Shown here piece by piece: positions 1 to 6,581 of a stretch of DNA of 7,510 bases. The notes beneath the pieces are model-generated. The model was not told the DNA's origin and made no database searches. It saw only the letters and a program-made list of their open reading frames with translations. Each line of letters starts with the position of its first letter. Within the stretch, counting starts at the first letter, position 1. Source of the stretch: Spirochaetaceae bacterium (lineage in GTDB: Bacteria > Spirochaetota > Spirochaetia > Treponematales > Breznakiellaceae); NCBI GenBank assembly GCA_031255655.1, contig JAIRSB010000126.1, positions 1 through 7,510 of the forward strand. Reading direction: 5' to 3'. The position numbers and the translations under genes are program-made.

Positions 1-75
1 CCACTATGCTAAAATAGTGTTTGGAAAATATGAAAAACATGAATACTTTTGTTTCGCGACATAAAAGGCGAACAC

Positions 76-1074
76 ATGCCGGCGTTTGACAATCCGCTGT
101 TCGCGCTCGCTGCCTTCGCCGCGCCTGTAGTGATTTGGACGGCAAAACGTTTTTTCCGCGGTGCGTTCCGCTTTTCTATCCCGTTAGGGACACCCGGCGG
201 CGATTCGTTTACTCCGGCAGCGCGCTTCCGCCTCTTTAGCGCGTTTCTGCCGGCTGCCGACACCGCAGTCGTTTGCCTGCTGCTACTGGCAGCCTCCGGA
301 CCTCAGCTTATCAAGAATGAGACCGTCTGGCTTGACCGTGGCGCGGATATTCTTTTTGTGCTCGATTGCAGCCCCAGCATGGCCGGAATAGACATGGACG
401 GCAGAAATCGTTTTGATACTGCCCGCGAACTCATAGAAAATTTCGCGTCTAACCGCCCGGTGGATGCCATCGGGCTTGTCGCAGCCGGAAATGACGCGGC
501 ATTGCTGATTCCGCCGACAGTTGACCGAAAAACCCTCCGCAGTCGCCTGGAAAGTCTTTCAATCGGGGAACTCGGAGACGGCACCGCGCTTGGAGTCGCG
601 CTTTCGCTGGCGGCGCTCCATCTGGAGCGTTCGTCTGCGGAGCGCAAAGCGGTAGTGATGATAAGCGATGGAGAAAATAACGCGGGCTCGGTGCACCCTT
701 TGACGGCGGCGGCGGCTCTTGCGGCTCAGGGCACGTCGTTGTATGTGATAGGTGTCGGCAGCTCAGGCGAAATCCCGGTGGATTATGTTGACCCGGTAAG
801 CAAGCTAAGACGTACAGGCTCTTTTGAGTCGCGGTATAACGCCGATAACCTTAAAGCCATCGCTGCCGCTGCGAACGGTGTTTTCTTGTACGCGCCGGGC
901 CGCGAGGCCTTTGAGTCGGCCTTCAATTCCTTGAATAAATCGGAAACTGTCGTAAGCCGCAGCGTCTTGCGCGGGCACAAACAAAGTTTGCAAGAGCCTT
1001 TAATCATTGCCGCCTTGATTCTTGCCTGTTTGTCCAGTCTGCTTCGCGCCGTTTTTCTGGGGGCGTCGCTGTGA
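76..1074 (+). CDS. batA: BatA-like membrane-anchored VWA-domain protein
   Basis: This is a 332-residue protein of the Bat (Bacteroides aerotolerance) VWA family. These proteins sit in the inner membrane with the VWA domain facing the periplasm and are thought to form a complex with other Bat proteins. The exact role is unsettled. An N-terminal hydrophobic segment (about residues 4-22) and a second one (about 58-74) precede a VWA domain at about 90-275. The domain has an intact MIDAS: D97-C-S99-P-S101, T170 in GDGTALG and D198 in ISDGENN. A final TM segment lies at about 309-328. I chose the ATG at 76 because AAGGCG lies just upstream; an in-frame TTG at 49 would add nine residues with no clear ribosome site. 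The last 4 nt overlap the batB start, so the pair is one operon. The usual upstream neighbours (moxR, DUF58) would lie left of the window and are not seen. Family assignment is firm; the batA symbol rests on position before the second VWA gene. Confidence 0.85.
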   Translation: MPAFDNPLFALAAFAAPVVIWTAKRFFRGAFRFSIPLGTPGGDSFTPAARFRLFSAFLPAADTAVVCLLLLAASGPQLIKNETVWLDRGADILFVLDCSPSMAGIDMDGRNRFDTARELIENFASNRPVDAIGLVAAGNDAALLIPPTVDRKTLRSRLESLSIGELGDGTALGVALSLAALHLERSSAERKAVVMISDGENNAGSVHPLTAAAALAAQGTSLYVIGVGSSGEIPVDYVDPVSKLRRTGSFESRYNADNLKAIAAAANGVFLYAPGREAFESAFNSLNKSETVVSRSVLRGHKQSLQEPLIIAALILACLSSLLRAVFLGASL

Positions 1075-2177
1075 CTTTTGAACATCCAACAATGTTTTTG
1101 CTGTTATACCTATTGATTCCCGCAATCATATTAATGATTGTCAATTATAAACTGCGTTTTACTCATATTTACTCGTTTATTACACAGATTTCGACAGTTT
1201 TTTACGACGATGTGGGCGCGGGGGGCAAGAAAACATCCTATGCGTCGCTCTCCCGCGCTGGACTGTGTCTGCGCTATGCCGCTTCATGCCTGCTTTTTGT
1301 AGTGTTTTTCGTCTGCGTATGTTTTGCCCTCGCCGGGCCGCGTTTCGGTGTCAGTTTTACTCGGGAACTTCGTCAAGGCGCAGATGTTATTTTAGTGTTT
1401 GATTTGTCGCGCAGCATGAACGTGCGGGATGCAGCCTCGCTGCCCACTGTAGTGGGGGAGGGGCGCAGCGCGTTGTCCTCGTCAAGGCTTGAACGCTCGG
1501 TATATGTCGCCGGAGCCTTACTGGAGGCTCTATTTTTTTCGGATGCGGCGGCCGTCCGTTTTGGCGTTGTCATGGGGAAAGGCGAAGCCATTCTTGCCAT
1601 TCCGCTTACCTCTGACCCGGAAGCCTTATTCGCTTTGCTAGACAGTCTAACTGACCTTGCGTTTACTTCTCGCGGCACCAATTTGGAAAAGATGCTCGAC
1701 ATCGCGGGTGGCGCTTTTCAGGATAATTTCCCCACCGGACGTTCTATAATATTGTTTTCGGACGGTGAGGCTTTATCGGGCGCCATTCACGCCGCCATTG
1801 AGCGGCTGCGCATGCGGGATGTGCGAGTATTTCCGGTGGGGGTCGGTTCGGTTTACGGCGCGGTTGTGCCGGAGGCCGGTTCGTTTGAAAGCGTAAACTC
1901 GTCCGGAAAGAGGCCTTCGCAAATCACAAGTTATTTGCGCCCCGATACTCTTTCCAATATAGCGGAGCGTACCGGCGGCGTTTATATTGATGGGAACGCG
2001 GATAACGCCGCCGACCTGCTTAGCGGAAACATCAAATCAACCGGTGCGGCGAGCGAGGACGGCGTATGGGTATTCCGTAAAGAGAGCAGCTCGCAGCGTC
2101 ATCTGTTCGTTATCGCGGCTTTCATCGCTTTCGCTCTTTTGCGCTTATGCTCGCTGCGCTTCCGCCAGCCTCCATAA
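1071..2177 (+). CDS. batB: BatB-like membrane-anchored VWA-domain protein
   Basis: This is a 368-residue second VWA protein with the Bat topology: a TM segment at about residues 8-25, another at about 68-88, a VWA domain at about 104-315, and a C-terminal TM segment at about 344-360. The MIDAS is intact (D111-L-S113-R-S115, T203 in SRGTN, D231 in FSDGE), so divalent metal and ligand binding should be possible. The start is GTG at 1071, in a GTGA overlap with the batA stop, with a G-rich Shine-Dalgarno (GGGGG) about 8 nt upstream. Translation is therefore probably coupled. Residues about 120-140 form a Ser/Gly/Ala-rich insertion directly after the MIDAS strand, so the loop near the metal site may be enlarged. 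The batC-E partners seen in other Bat operons do not follow; the next gene is a tRNA on the other strand. A terminator-like hairpin sits inside the gene at 1513-1539. Family call firm, exact role inferred. Confidence 0.85.
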   Translation: MTFEHPTMFLLLYLLIPAIILMIVNYKLRFTHIYSFITQISTVFYDDVGAGGKKTSYASLSRAGLCLRYAASCLLFVVFFVCVCFALAGPRFGVSFTRELRQGADVILVFDLSRSMNVRDAASLPTVVGEGRSALSSSRLERSVYVAGALLEALFFSDAAAVRFGVVMGKGEAILAIPLTSDPEALFALLDSLTDLAFTSRGTNLEKMLDIAGGAFQDNFPTGRSIILFSDGEALSGAIHAAIERLRMRDVRVFPVGVGSVYGAVVPEAGSFESVNSSGKRPSQITSYLRPDTLSNIAERTGGVYIDGNADNAADLLSGNIKSTGAASEDGVWVFRKESSSQRHLFVIAAFIAFALLRLCSLRFRQPP

Positions 2178-2423
2178 CGCTGCCTTAATAGGCGCCACAC
2201 TTTGACGTTTGCTGGCATAAACTATTAATTGATTTATATAGTCATATTCTTAATTTGTTTATTCCCAGCGTTTTACCAGGGATACGACAAGACGAACACG
2301 GGGAAGCGTTTCTTCGGTTTGCATGAACCGGTACGCCGTCACCGGGGATATTCATGGGTTTGATATTCTATTCCGACCAGAGTGCAGTATTACGCGAAAG
2401 GCTTCCGCGTCCAAACATAGTAA
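2178..2423. other. Intergenic spacer between batB and tRNA-Thr
   Basis: No convincing gene is present here. The first part is AT-rich and the second part GC-richer. A small stem (ACGCGGAA/TTTCGCGT with one G-U pair, loop GCC) lies at 2392-2410, just downstream of the minus-strand tRNA. It has no U-run on either strand, so I do not call it a terminator. No clear terminator for batB was found either. Confidence 0.5.
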
Positions 2424-2496
2424 AGCCAAGAGGGGGAATCGAACCCCCGACCTGCGCATTACGAGTGCGCCGCGCTACCAACTGAGCCATCTTGGC
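2424..2496 (-). tRNA. tRNA-Thr (anticodon CGU)
   Basis: The minus strand folds into a full cloverleaf of 73 nt. The 7-bp acceptor stem pairs GCCAAGA with TCTTGGC, with discriminator U73. The D arm contains AGTTGGTA, and its stem GCTC/GCGC has one mismatch (12-23). The anticodon stem GCGCA/TGCGC is perfect around loop CTCGTAA, giving anticodon CGU for the threonine codon ACG. The variable loop is short (AGGTC), and the T arm is GGGGG-TTCGATT-CCCCC. The 3' CCA is not encoded, so a CCA-adding enzyme must supply it. The body closely resembles bacterial tRNA-Thr(CGU). It stands alone, convergent with batB. Confidence 0.95.
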
Positions 2497-2550
2497 TTTT
2501 TTTAAGAAGGAGGAAGTGAAAACATTTTACACATTTCCAATTGCTTCTTC

Positions 2551-2579
2551 ACTATATCAGCTTTAAATTTTTTTTGCAA
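2551..2579 (-). promoter_or_regulatory. Putative sigma70 promoter for tRNA-Thr
   Basis: On the minus strand, TTGCAA (2574-2579) and TATAGT (2551-2556) are separated by exactly 17 nt. The predicted start point near 2544 is about 48 nt before the tRNA 5' end, which fits a short processed leader. The match to consensus is 4/6 for -35 and 5/6 for -10. It lies in an A/T-rich stretch where chance matches are more common. Confidence 0.5.
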
Positions 2580-2595
2580 CCTACTACGTTGCGTC

Positions 2596-3075
2596 ATGAA
2601 AAATATTACCAAAAATAACCCGTGCCTCAGCAAGCAGTAATCAGGGAATACAGACCACGTTACCAGAAAGCAACAAAAAAAGAAAAACGGACTTTGCTTG
2701 ACGAATTCACCATGCGACCGGATACCGCAGGAAATCAGTCGTTAGAGTTTTAAGTTACAAGCCAGTCAAGGAAGTGAGGGTCTACGGACACGGTGGGGCG
2801 GTAAAGTTCAAGCCGAGGAAAAAGTGTCCGGCGACAAGCGGGTCTATACCGACGGGTCATCGCGTCTCTTCGGCTGGTTTGGACATTCTTCTGGTACAGA
2901 TGCGGGAAGATGTTTGTCCCGCTTATGCGGCAACAAATGGAGTATATCACCTGGTAGCCCGCATTCAACATTACCTATCAACGCATACGAATCCAAATAT
3001 CTGCTCATGCATATTTTTTCGATGGTCAACAGGAGCGGAACACGGGCAACAGCACGGACGCTCGGAGTAGCTGTT
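2596..3075 (+). pseudogene. Decayed N-terminal remnant of an integrase-core-type transposase
   Basis: No single frame is open, but consecutive frames join into one transposase-like N-terminus. ATG 2596 reads MKNITKNN and stops at 2638. A second frame, 2637-2711, reads REYRPRYQKATKKEKRTLL then DEFT. A third, 2717 to about 2833, reads TGYRRKSVVRVLSYKPVK and later GGAVKFKPRKK. Another at 2833-2853 reads DKRVYTD. A last one from 2856 reads VIASLRLVWTFFWYRCGK then PLMRQQMEYITW, has a TAG at 2955-2957, and resumes with PAFNIT. From memory this order (basic N-terminus, LLDEF, TGYxRK, KRVYTD, WTFFWY, MRQQM, WPAF) matches a transposase family common in treponemes that carries a DDE integrase core downstream. 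That catalytic part is absent, so the element is truncated as well as frameshifted at least three times. I saw no clear terminal inverted repeats. The family name is remembered, not searched. Confidence 0.7.
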
Positions 3076-3405
3076 GAATTGTAGCATAACCTTAGTTTAG
3101 ACTTTTCTCACAATTTATGTTTTTTGCTTTTATATCTATAACCATTCATATCCGCCGCTATTTAATAGTTTATTCATTTTTTGCCCTAATTACGGTAATG
3201 TTCCACAGGTGAACCTTTCTTTGCATATATCGCCCGTCTATCAGAATTTAGACCTCCGGTAGCCAGCCTGCCGTAATCCGCTTGTTGCCGCGCCCTGCCG
3301 CAGTCAGATTCACGTGTTTGCCTCAAACGCGCTTGCGTCAAGCCGCTTTTCGGTTTATAATCAGACAACGCTGATTTTTTAGACTATGGCGTTTAGGAAA
3401 TTTTT
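3076..3405. other. Intergenic region upstream of the response-regulator operon
   Basis: No believable gene is present. About 3085-3185 is AT-rich, and 3200-3360 is GC-richer without recognisable protein in any frame. The small open stretch on the minus strand there has no motif and no ribosome site. The region ends with the promoter at 3333-3361 and a leader of about 38 nt. It may include eroded sequence from the neighbouring transposon remnant. Confidence 0.5.
3333..3361 (+). promoter_or_regulatory. Putative sigma70 promoter of the regulator-bactofilin-argH operon
   Basis: A perfect -10 TATAAT (3356-3361) follows TTGCGT (3333-3338) by exactly 17 nt. The predicted start near 3368 leaves a leader of about 38 nt before the GTG at 3406. 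The -35 matches only 3/6 of the consensus and lies inside a small dyad (GCTTG-CGT-CAAGC, 3331-3343) that could bind a regulator, although that is speculative. Confidence 0.6.
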
Positions 3406-4098
3406 GTGATAAAACGGAAAAAAATTCTGATAGCCGATCACGATATATCGACCCTTGATTTTTTTACCCTAATGCTGTCAAAACTTGGTTTTGTTGTAGA
3501 AAGAGCGGAAGACGGACAAACCGCGCTGGACAAAATACGCGAGGACGGAATACCCGATTTACTCATACTTGACCTCGTACTGCCGAAAGTAAGCGGCTGG
3601 GAAATACTCAAAGCAGTGAAAGCCGACAAAAAAATGTCGAACATCCCAGTCATCCTGCTGTCCGAAATCAACGATGTAAAAGAAATAGTTGAAGCCTTTG
3701 AACTCGGAGCCGACGATTACATCGTCAAACCCTTCAATTTTCTAGTGGTGCTGGCGCGGATACGCTCCGCCCTGCGCAATAACATACTCATCTCGCAGCT
3801 CGCCGCACGGGAAAAACGGCTTACACTCGCGGAACAACTGGACGCCGGAATAAAGAACGGCATTGAAAAACTACAGAACGAAATCGAAGACCTTATCACG
3901 AAAGTAATAGACAACAAAGACGCGGAGGCCGCGTCTTTTCAGGCAGATTTCAGCGAAAAAGCCGTTAAAGTGAAAAAAATGTTCTCAAAAATAAAAAAAA
4001 GCATCGACATGACAGAAACGGAATGGCGAAGCCTTAAATCAAAGGAAATCGGAATGCCAGTTTTGGAAAAACTACCTGTAAACGCGGTGAAATTTTAG
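3406..4098 (+). CDS. Response regulator with receiver domain and C-terminal helical tail
   Basis: This is a 230-residue two-component protein. A canonical receiver domain spans residues about 5-125. The acidic pocket is D11 and D13, the phosphoacceptor is D56 in LILDLVLP, the switch residue is S86 in LLSE, and K108 lies in VKPF. It should therefore accept phosphate from a histidine kinase, none of which is encoded here. Residues about 126-230 contain no recognisable helix-turn-helix or enzyme domain. They are charged and look helical, possibly coiled coil (AAREKRLTLAEQLDAGIKNG and onward), so output by protein-protein contact is more likely than DNA binding. The start is GTG 3406 with AGGA about 7 nt upstream, preceded by a good promoter. 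The bactofilin gene begins 1 nt after the stop, pointing to a shared function. A terminator-like hairpin lies inside the coding region at 3913-3936. Receiver assignment is secure; the role of the tail is unknown. Confidence 0.9.
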   Translation: MIKRKKILIADHDISTLDFFTLMLSKLGFVVERAEDGQTALDKIREDGIPDLLILDLVLPKVSGWEILKAVKADKKMSNIPVILLSEINDVKEIVEAFELGADDYIVKPFNFLVVLARIRSALRNNILISQLAAREKRLTLAEQLDAGIKNGIEKLQNEIEDLITKVIDNKDAEAASFQADFSEKAVKVKKMFSKIKKSIDMTETEWRSLKSKEIGMPVLEKLPVNAVKF

Positions 4099-4099
4099 C

Positions 4100-4573
4100 A
4101 TGGCTTCGTTTTTATACAATAACCAAAAAGAGATAGTCCCGTCCGCGACGCTGTCAAAAACAACCTCGTTCAAAGGCATACTGCGCTTTGACGGAATAAT
4201 ATGCATAATGGGCAAATTTAACGGCACAATCGAAGCGAAAGGCGACCTTATCGTAGGCAAAGGCGCGCAGGTTGACTGCGACCACATACACGTCAACTCG
4301 ATGACCGTGTACGGAATGGTAACGGCGGACATAAAAGCCGAAGACAAAGTCGACTTAAACCCGGGCAGCGAAATTCACGGCGACATACGCGCCGGCCGCC
4401 TTCGAATAGCGGACGGCGTTCTATTTGAAGGACGCTGCAGCATGATAGACAGGCCAGGCGACATTGAGCTGTTTTCTCTTTCTAACGACGATATAAAAGC
4501 GACGCTGAGACCGGACATCTATGGGAAGACGGAAACGGCGGCAGGCGAAACTGAGAGCGGCGTCCGTGAGTAA
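4100..4573 (+). CDS. Bactofilin (DUF583 polymer-forming cytoskeletal protein)
   Basis: This 157-residue protein has the bactofilin pattern. A short N-terminal tail (about 1-18) leads into a central domain (about 19-116) of repeating beta-helix turns with regularly spaced G and V/I positions, such as GILRFDGIICIMGKFNGTIE, GDLIVGKGAQVD and GSEIHGDIRAGRL. A polar tail at 117-157 is likely disordered. Bactofilins polymerise without nucleotide into filaments or sheets that often lie under the membrane and position envelope-modifying enzymes. In spirochaetes a role in cell shape is plausible but inferred. Length is typical. The ATG at 4100 comes 1 nt after the response-regulator stop and has only a weak upstream ribosome site (GCGGTGA), so translation is probably coupled. 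Its 3' end overlaps the likely argH start by 8 nt. Confidence 0.88.
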   Translation: MASFLYNNQKEIVPSATLSKTTSFKGILRFDGIICIMGKFNGTIEAKGDLIVGKGAQVDCDHIHVNSMTVYGMVTADIKAEDKVDLNPGSEIHGDIRAGRLRIADGVLFEGRCSMIDRPGDIELFSLSNDDIKATLRPDIYGKTETAAGETESGVRE

Positions 4574-5954
4574 AACAGGAAACGTGCTTTGGGCAGGACG
4601 CCTTACGGACAAGCCGGAGGCGGAAGCCTTCGCGTTTCAGGCTTCAATCAATATAGATAAAAGACTGGTTTTTGAGGACATAGAAGGCAGCCGCGCTCAT
4701 GCCGCGATGCTCGGAAAACAAGGCATTCTTAGCGCGGAAACAGCGGCGGCGCTGGACGCGGAACTTGCGAACATCGCGGCGGAAATCAAAACCGGAAAAC
4801 TTACCATAGACGAGACGGTGGAAGATATTCATTCGTTCATCGAAGGGATTTTGACGGAACGAATAGGGGATGCCGGGCGTTCCGTCCATGCCGGCAGAAG
4901 CCGAAATGATCAGGTTGCGCTCGATATAAGACTTTACCTTAAACACCGCGTTCCAGAGATTCAGGCTGGCATTGACGCGGTAGTAAACACTCTGCTTGAC
5001 ATCGCGGAACAGCACACAGAGAGCATCATGCCGGGATATACGCATCTTCAGCGGGCGCAGTGCGTAACTCTGGGCTTTCATCTTTGCGCCTGGGCCTGCG
5101 CTCTGCGACGCGACTGGAAGCGTTTTTCCGGCGCGCTTGAGCGCATTGACGAGTGCCCGCTTGGGGCAGGGGCATTGGCGGCTTCCAGCCTGCCTTTGGA
5201 CCGCGAAGCGACAGCCGCCGCGCTGGGGTTTTCACGCCCTACGCTGAACGCTATGGACAGCGTTGCCGACAGGGACTTCGCACTGGAGATCGCCGCTGAC
5301 TGCGCCATCGTTCAGACACATCTTTCCCGTTTTTGCGAGGACATAGCAATTTGGGCAAGCGAGGAGTTCAAGTTCATCGACTTGGCCGAAGCATGGAGCA
5401 CAGGCTCATCCATCATGCCGCAAAAGAAAAATCCCGATTTTGCCGAATTGATACGCGGAAAAGCAGGCCGCTCCGCCGGAAATCTGGTAACACTTTTCAC
5501 TCTGCTTAAGGGCTTGCCATACGCTTACAACAAAGATTTGCAGGAAGATAAGGAAGCGCTGTTCGACAGTCTCGACACTGTTGATATGTGTCTGCGTATG
5601 TTTCGTGGGATGATGGCAGGCGCGGGCTTCAACACGGAACGCATGGGCGCTGCCACTTCCGGCGGCTTTCTTGAGGCCACAGACGCCGCCGAATACCTCG
5701 TCCGCAAGGGCGTTCCCTTTAGGAGCGCGCACGAAGCCGCCGCGCTGATTGTGCGCGACTGCGTCGCGGCCGGGCAGACCAGCATCTCCTGCCGCAGTCT
5801 TGACGAGCTAAAAAAACGCTCAGCGTTGTTCGAGGAGGATGTGTACGCGCTGCTGTCCCCTGCCGCCTGTGCGTCCGCCCGGACTTCTGCCGGCGGGACT
5901 GCGCCGGCAGAAGTCCGGCGTCAAATTGCCATCCTGCGAACAAAACCGGCATAA
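4566..5954 (+). CDS. argH: Argininosuccinate lyase
   Basis: The cytoplasmic homotetramer cleaves argininosuccinate to arginine and fumarate, the last step of arginine synthesis. The GTG at 4566 gives 462 residues, the usual family length, and a typical N-terminus (MSKTGNVLWAGRL, then SINIDKRL and DIEGSRAHAAML). An in-frame ATG at 4521 would add 15 basic residues that do not fit the family and would lengthen the overlap with bactofilin to 53 nt. Visible signatures are HAGRSRNDQV (from H108), PGYTHLQRAQ with the catalytic His at 160, and the fumarase/aspartase-superfamily signature GSSIMPQKKNPD with the catalytic Ser at 282. The family C-terminal pattern GGTAP is also present, so the enzyme should be active. 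It overlaps bactofilin by 8 nt and shares its operon; no other arginine genes are present. The segment encoding the GGTAP region is a perfect 16-bp inverted repeat (5879-5918). Confidence 0.97.
   Translation: MSKTGNVLWAGRLTDKPEAEAFAFQASINIDKRLVFEDIEGSRAHAAMLGKQGILSAETAAALDAELANIAAEIKTGKLTIDETVEDIHSFIEGILTERIGDAGRSVHAGRSRNDQVALDIRLYLKHRVPEIQAGIDAVVNTLLDIAEQHTESIMPGYTHLQRAQCVTLGFHLCAWACALRRDWKRFSGALERIDECPLGAGALAASSLPLDREATAAALGFSRPTLNAMDSVADRDFALEIAADCAIVQTHLSRFCEDIAIWASEEFKFIDLAEAWSTGSSIMPQKKNPDFAELIRGKAGRSAGNLVTLFTLLKGLPYAYNKDLQEDKEALFDSLDTVDMCLRMFRGMMAGAGFNTERMGAATSGGFLEATDAAEYLVRKGVPFRSAHEAAALIVRDCVAAGQTSISCRSLDELKKRSALFEEDVYALLSPAACASARTSAGGTAPAEVRRQIAILRTKPA
5879..5918 (+). repeat. Perfect 16-bp inverted repeat inside the argH 3' end
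   Basis: The left arm CCGGACTTCTGCCGGC (5879-5894) and right arm GCCGGCAGAAGTCCGG (5903-5918) are exact reverse complements around the 8-nt loop GGGACTGC. It lies wholly inside argH, about 36 nt before the stop, and encodes the conserved GGTAP segment. No U-run follows, so it is not a standard terminator. The 11-mer GCCGGCAGAAG of the arm also occurs at 4890-4900 in the same gene. Confidence 0.9.
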
Positions 5955-5992
5955 AACATTTTGAAGCAAATGACTTTTTGCGGAGTGCTGTC

Positions 5993-6220
5993 ATGGAAAA
6001 ACACGGCAATAAAAAAATAGCCCCCATTATTGTTGCAATATGCCTTATTGCTTATTATACGGCAGGCGTAATAGTTCTATTAAAATTTAATTTTCCAAAT
6101 GTGCTAAAAATAATTATTCTGGCTGTATCAATAATAACAAGCATAGTAATTATTATTGTTTTAATTGAAAGAATTAATGAAATAAATGGAGGAGAAGAAG
6201 ATGATCTTAGTAAATACTGA
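5993..6220 (+). CDS. Small two-TM membrane protein with acidic C-terminal tail
   Basis: This 75-residue protein has two hydrophobic segments (about residues 9-31 and 37-58) and ends in ERINEINGGEEDDLSKY. I remember very similar tails (IKEIxGGEEDDLSKY) on small proteins encoded next to YbjQ-family genes in Firmicutes and spirochaetes, but no function is established. The ATG at 5993 has GGAG 7 nt upstream (5982-5985); an in-frame TTG at 5978 would destroy that site. The ribosome site of the next gene lies inside its last codons and the two genes overlap by 20 nt, so the pair is translationally coupled. It starts 38 nt after argH and could ride on that transcript, yet base composition drops to AT-rich exactly here, which suggests a different origin. 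Confidence 0.75.
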   Translation: MEKHGNKKIAPIIVAICLIAYYTAGVIVLLKFNFPNVLKIIILAVSIITSIVIIIVLIERINEINGGEEDDLSKY

Positions 6221-6515
6221 TTATATTTCCGGAAAAGAACTGGAAACTTTAGGTCTTGTGAAAGGGAGTACAATTCAATCAAAAAACTTAGGTAAAGATA
6301 TAACTCAAGCAATAAAAGCATTAATAGGCGGAGAGTTAAAAGCCTATAATGAAATGATGAATGAAGCAAGGGCTATGGCAACTAAAAGGATGGTGGAGGA
6401 AGCTGAAAAGATTGGCGCCGATGGAATTGTGAACATACGCTATGCCTCATCATCGGTAATGCAAAATGCTGCCGAAGTAATAGCTTATGGTACGGCAGTA
6501 AAGATTAAAAACTAA
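6201..6515 (+). CDS. YbjQ/DUF74 family protein
   Basis: This 104-residue protein matches the YbjQ (UPF0145, DUF74) family over its whole length. It starts MILVNTDYISGKE, followed by LGLVKGSTIQSKNLGKDI, GGELKAYNEMMNEAR, GADGIVNIRY and AAEVIAYGTAV. The family is annotated as putative heavy-metal binding and forms pentamers in known structures, but its role is unproven and no Cys or His cluster is visible here. The ATG at 6201 is preceded by a strong GGAGGAG (6188-6194) with a 6-nt spacer. An alternative ATG at 6186 lies at that ribosome site and is unlikely. It overlaps the two-TM gene by 20 nt, implying the two act together, perhaps with the YbjQ oligomer docking on the membrane protein (inference). 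Confidence 0.88.
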   Translation: MILVNTDYISGKELETLGLVKGSTIQSKNLGKDITQAIKALIGGELKAYNEMMNEARAMATKRMVEEAEKIGADGIVNIRYASSSVMQNAAEVIAYGTAVKIKN

Positions 6516-6517
6516 AA

Positions 6518-6541
6518 TTGCCAATGTATTAAATGTATAAT
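6518..6541 (+). promoter_or_regulatory. Possible -10 box upstream of the ankyrin gene
   Basis: A perfect TATAAT lies at 6536-6541, 40 nt before the ankyrin ATG. The nearest -35-like box, TTGCCA (6518-6523), is only 12 nt away, which is too close, so this may be a chance match in AT-rich DNA. Confidence 0.25.
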
Positions 6542-6581
6542 ATGTTTGTTGGGAAACACCCAGGGGATTTGCGGTACATTT

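Noticed and set aside
2..19. Hairpin CACTAT/ATAGTG with a 6-nt loop before batA.
   Set aside because: Only a 6-bp AT-rich stem with three T's after it; too weak to call a terminator or operator.
1987..2205. Open frame overlapping the end of batB.
   Set aside because: Lies in another frame of batB, with no ribosome site or domain.
2323..2505. Open frame on the plus strand across the tRNA region (contains GNRTPDLRITSAP).
   Set aside because: It is the antisense reading of the tRNA-Thr gene, a well-known kind of false protein.
2815..2850. RNase P RNA-like string (GAGGAAAAAGTGTCCGG).
   Set aside because: Only a short partial resemblance with no matching 3' half; the stretch is explained by the transposase remnant.
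3186..3368. Open minus-strand frame of 60 codons.
   Set aside because: No motif and no ribosome site, and it covers the promoter of the downstream operon.
4521..4565. ATG start 15 codons upstream for argH.
   Set aside because: The added basic residues are unlike ArgH N-termini; GTG 4566 gives the standard length and start.
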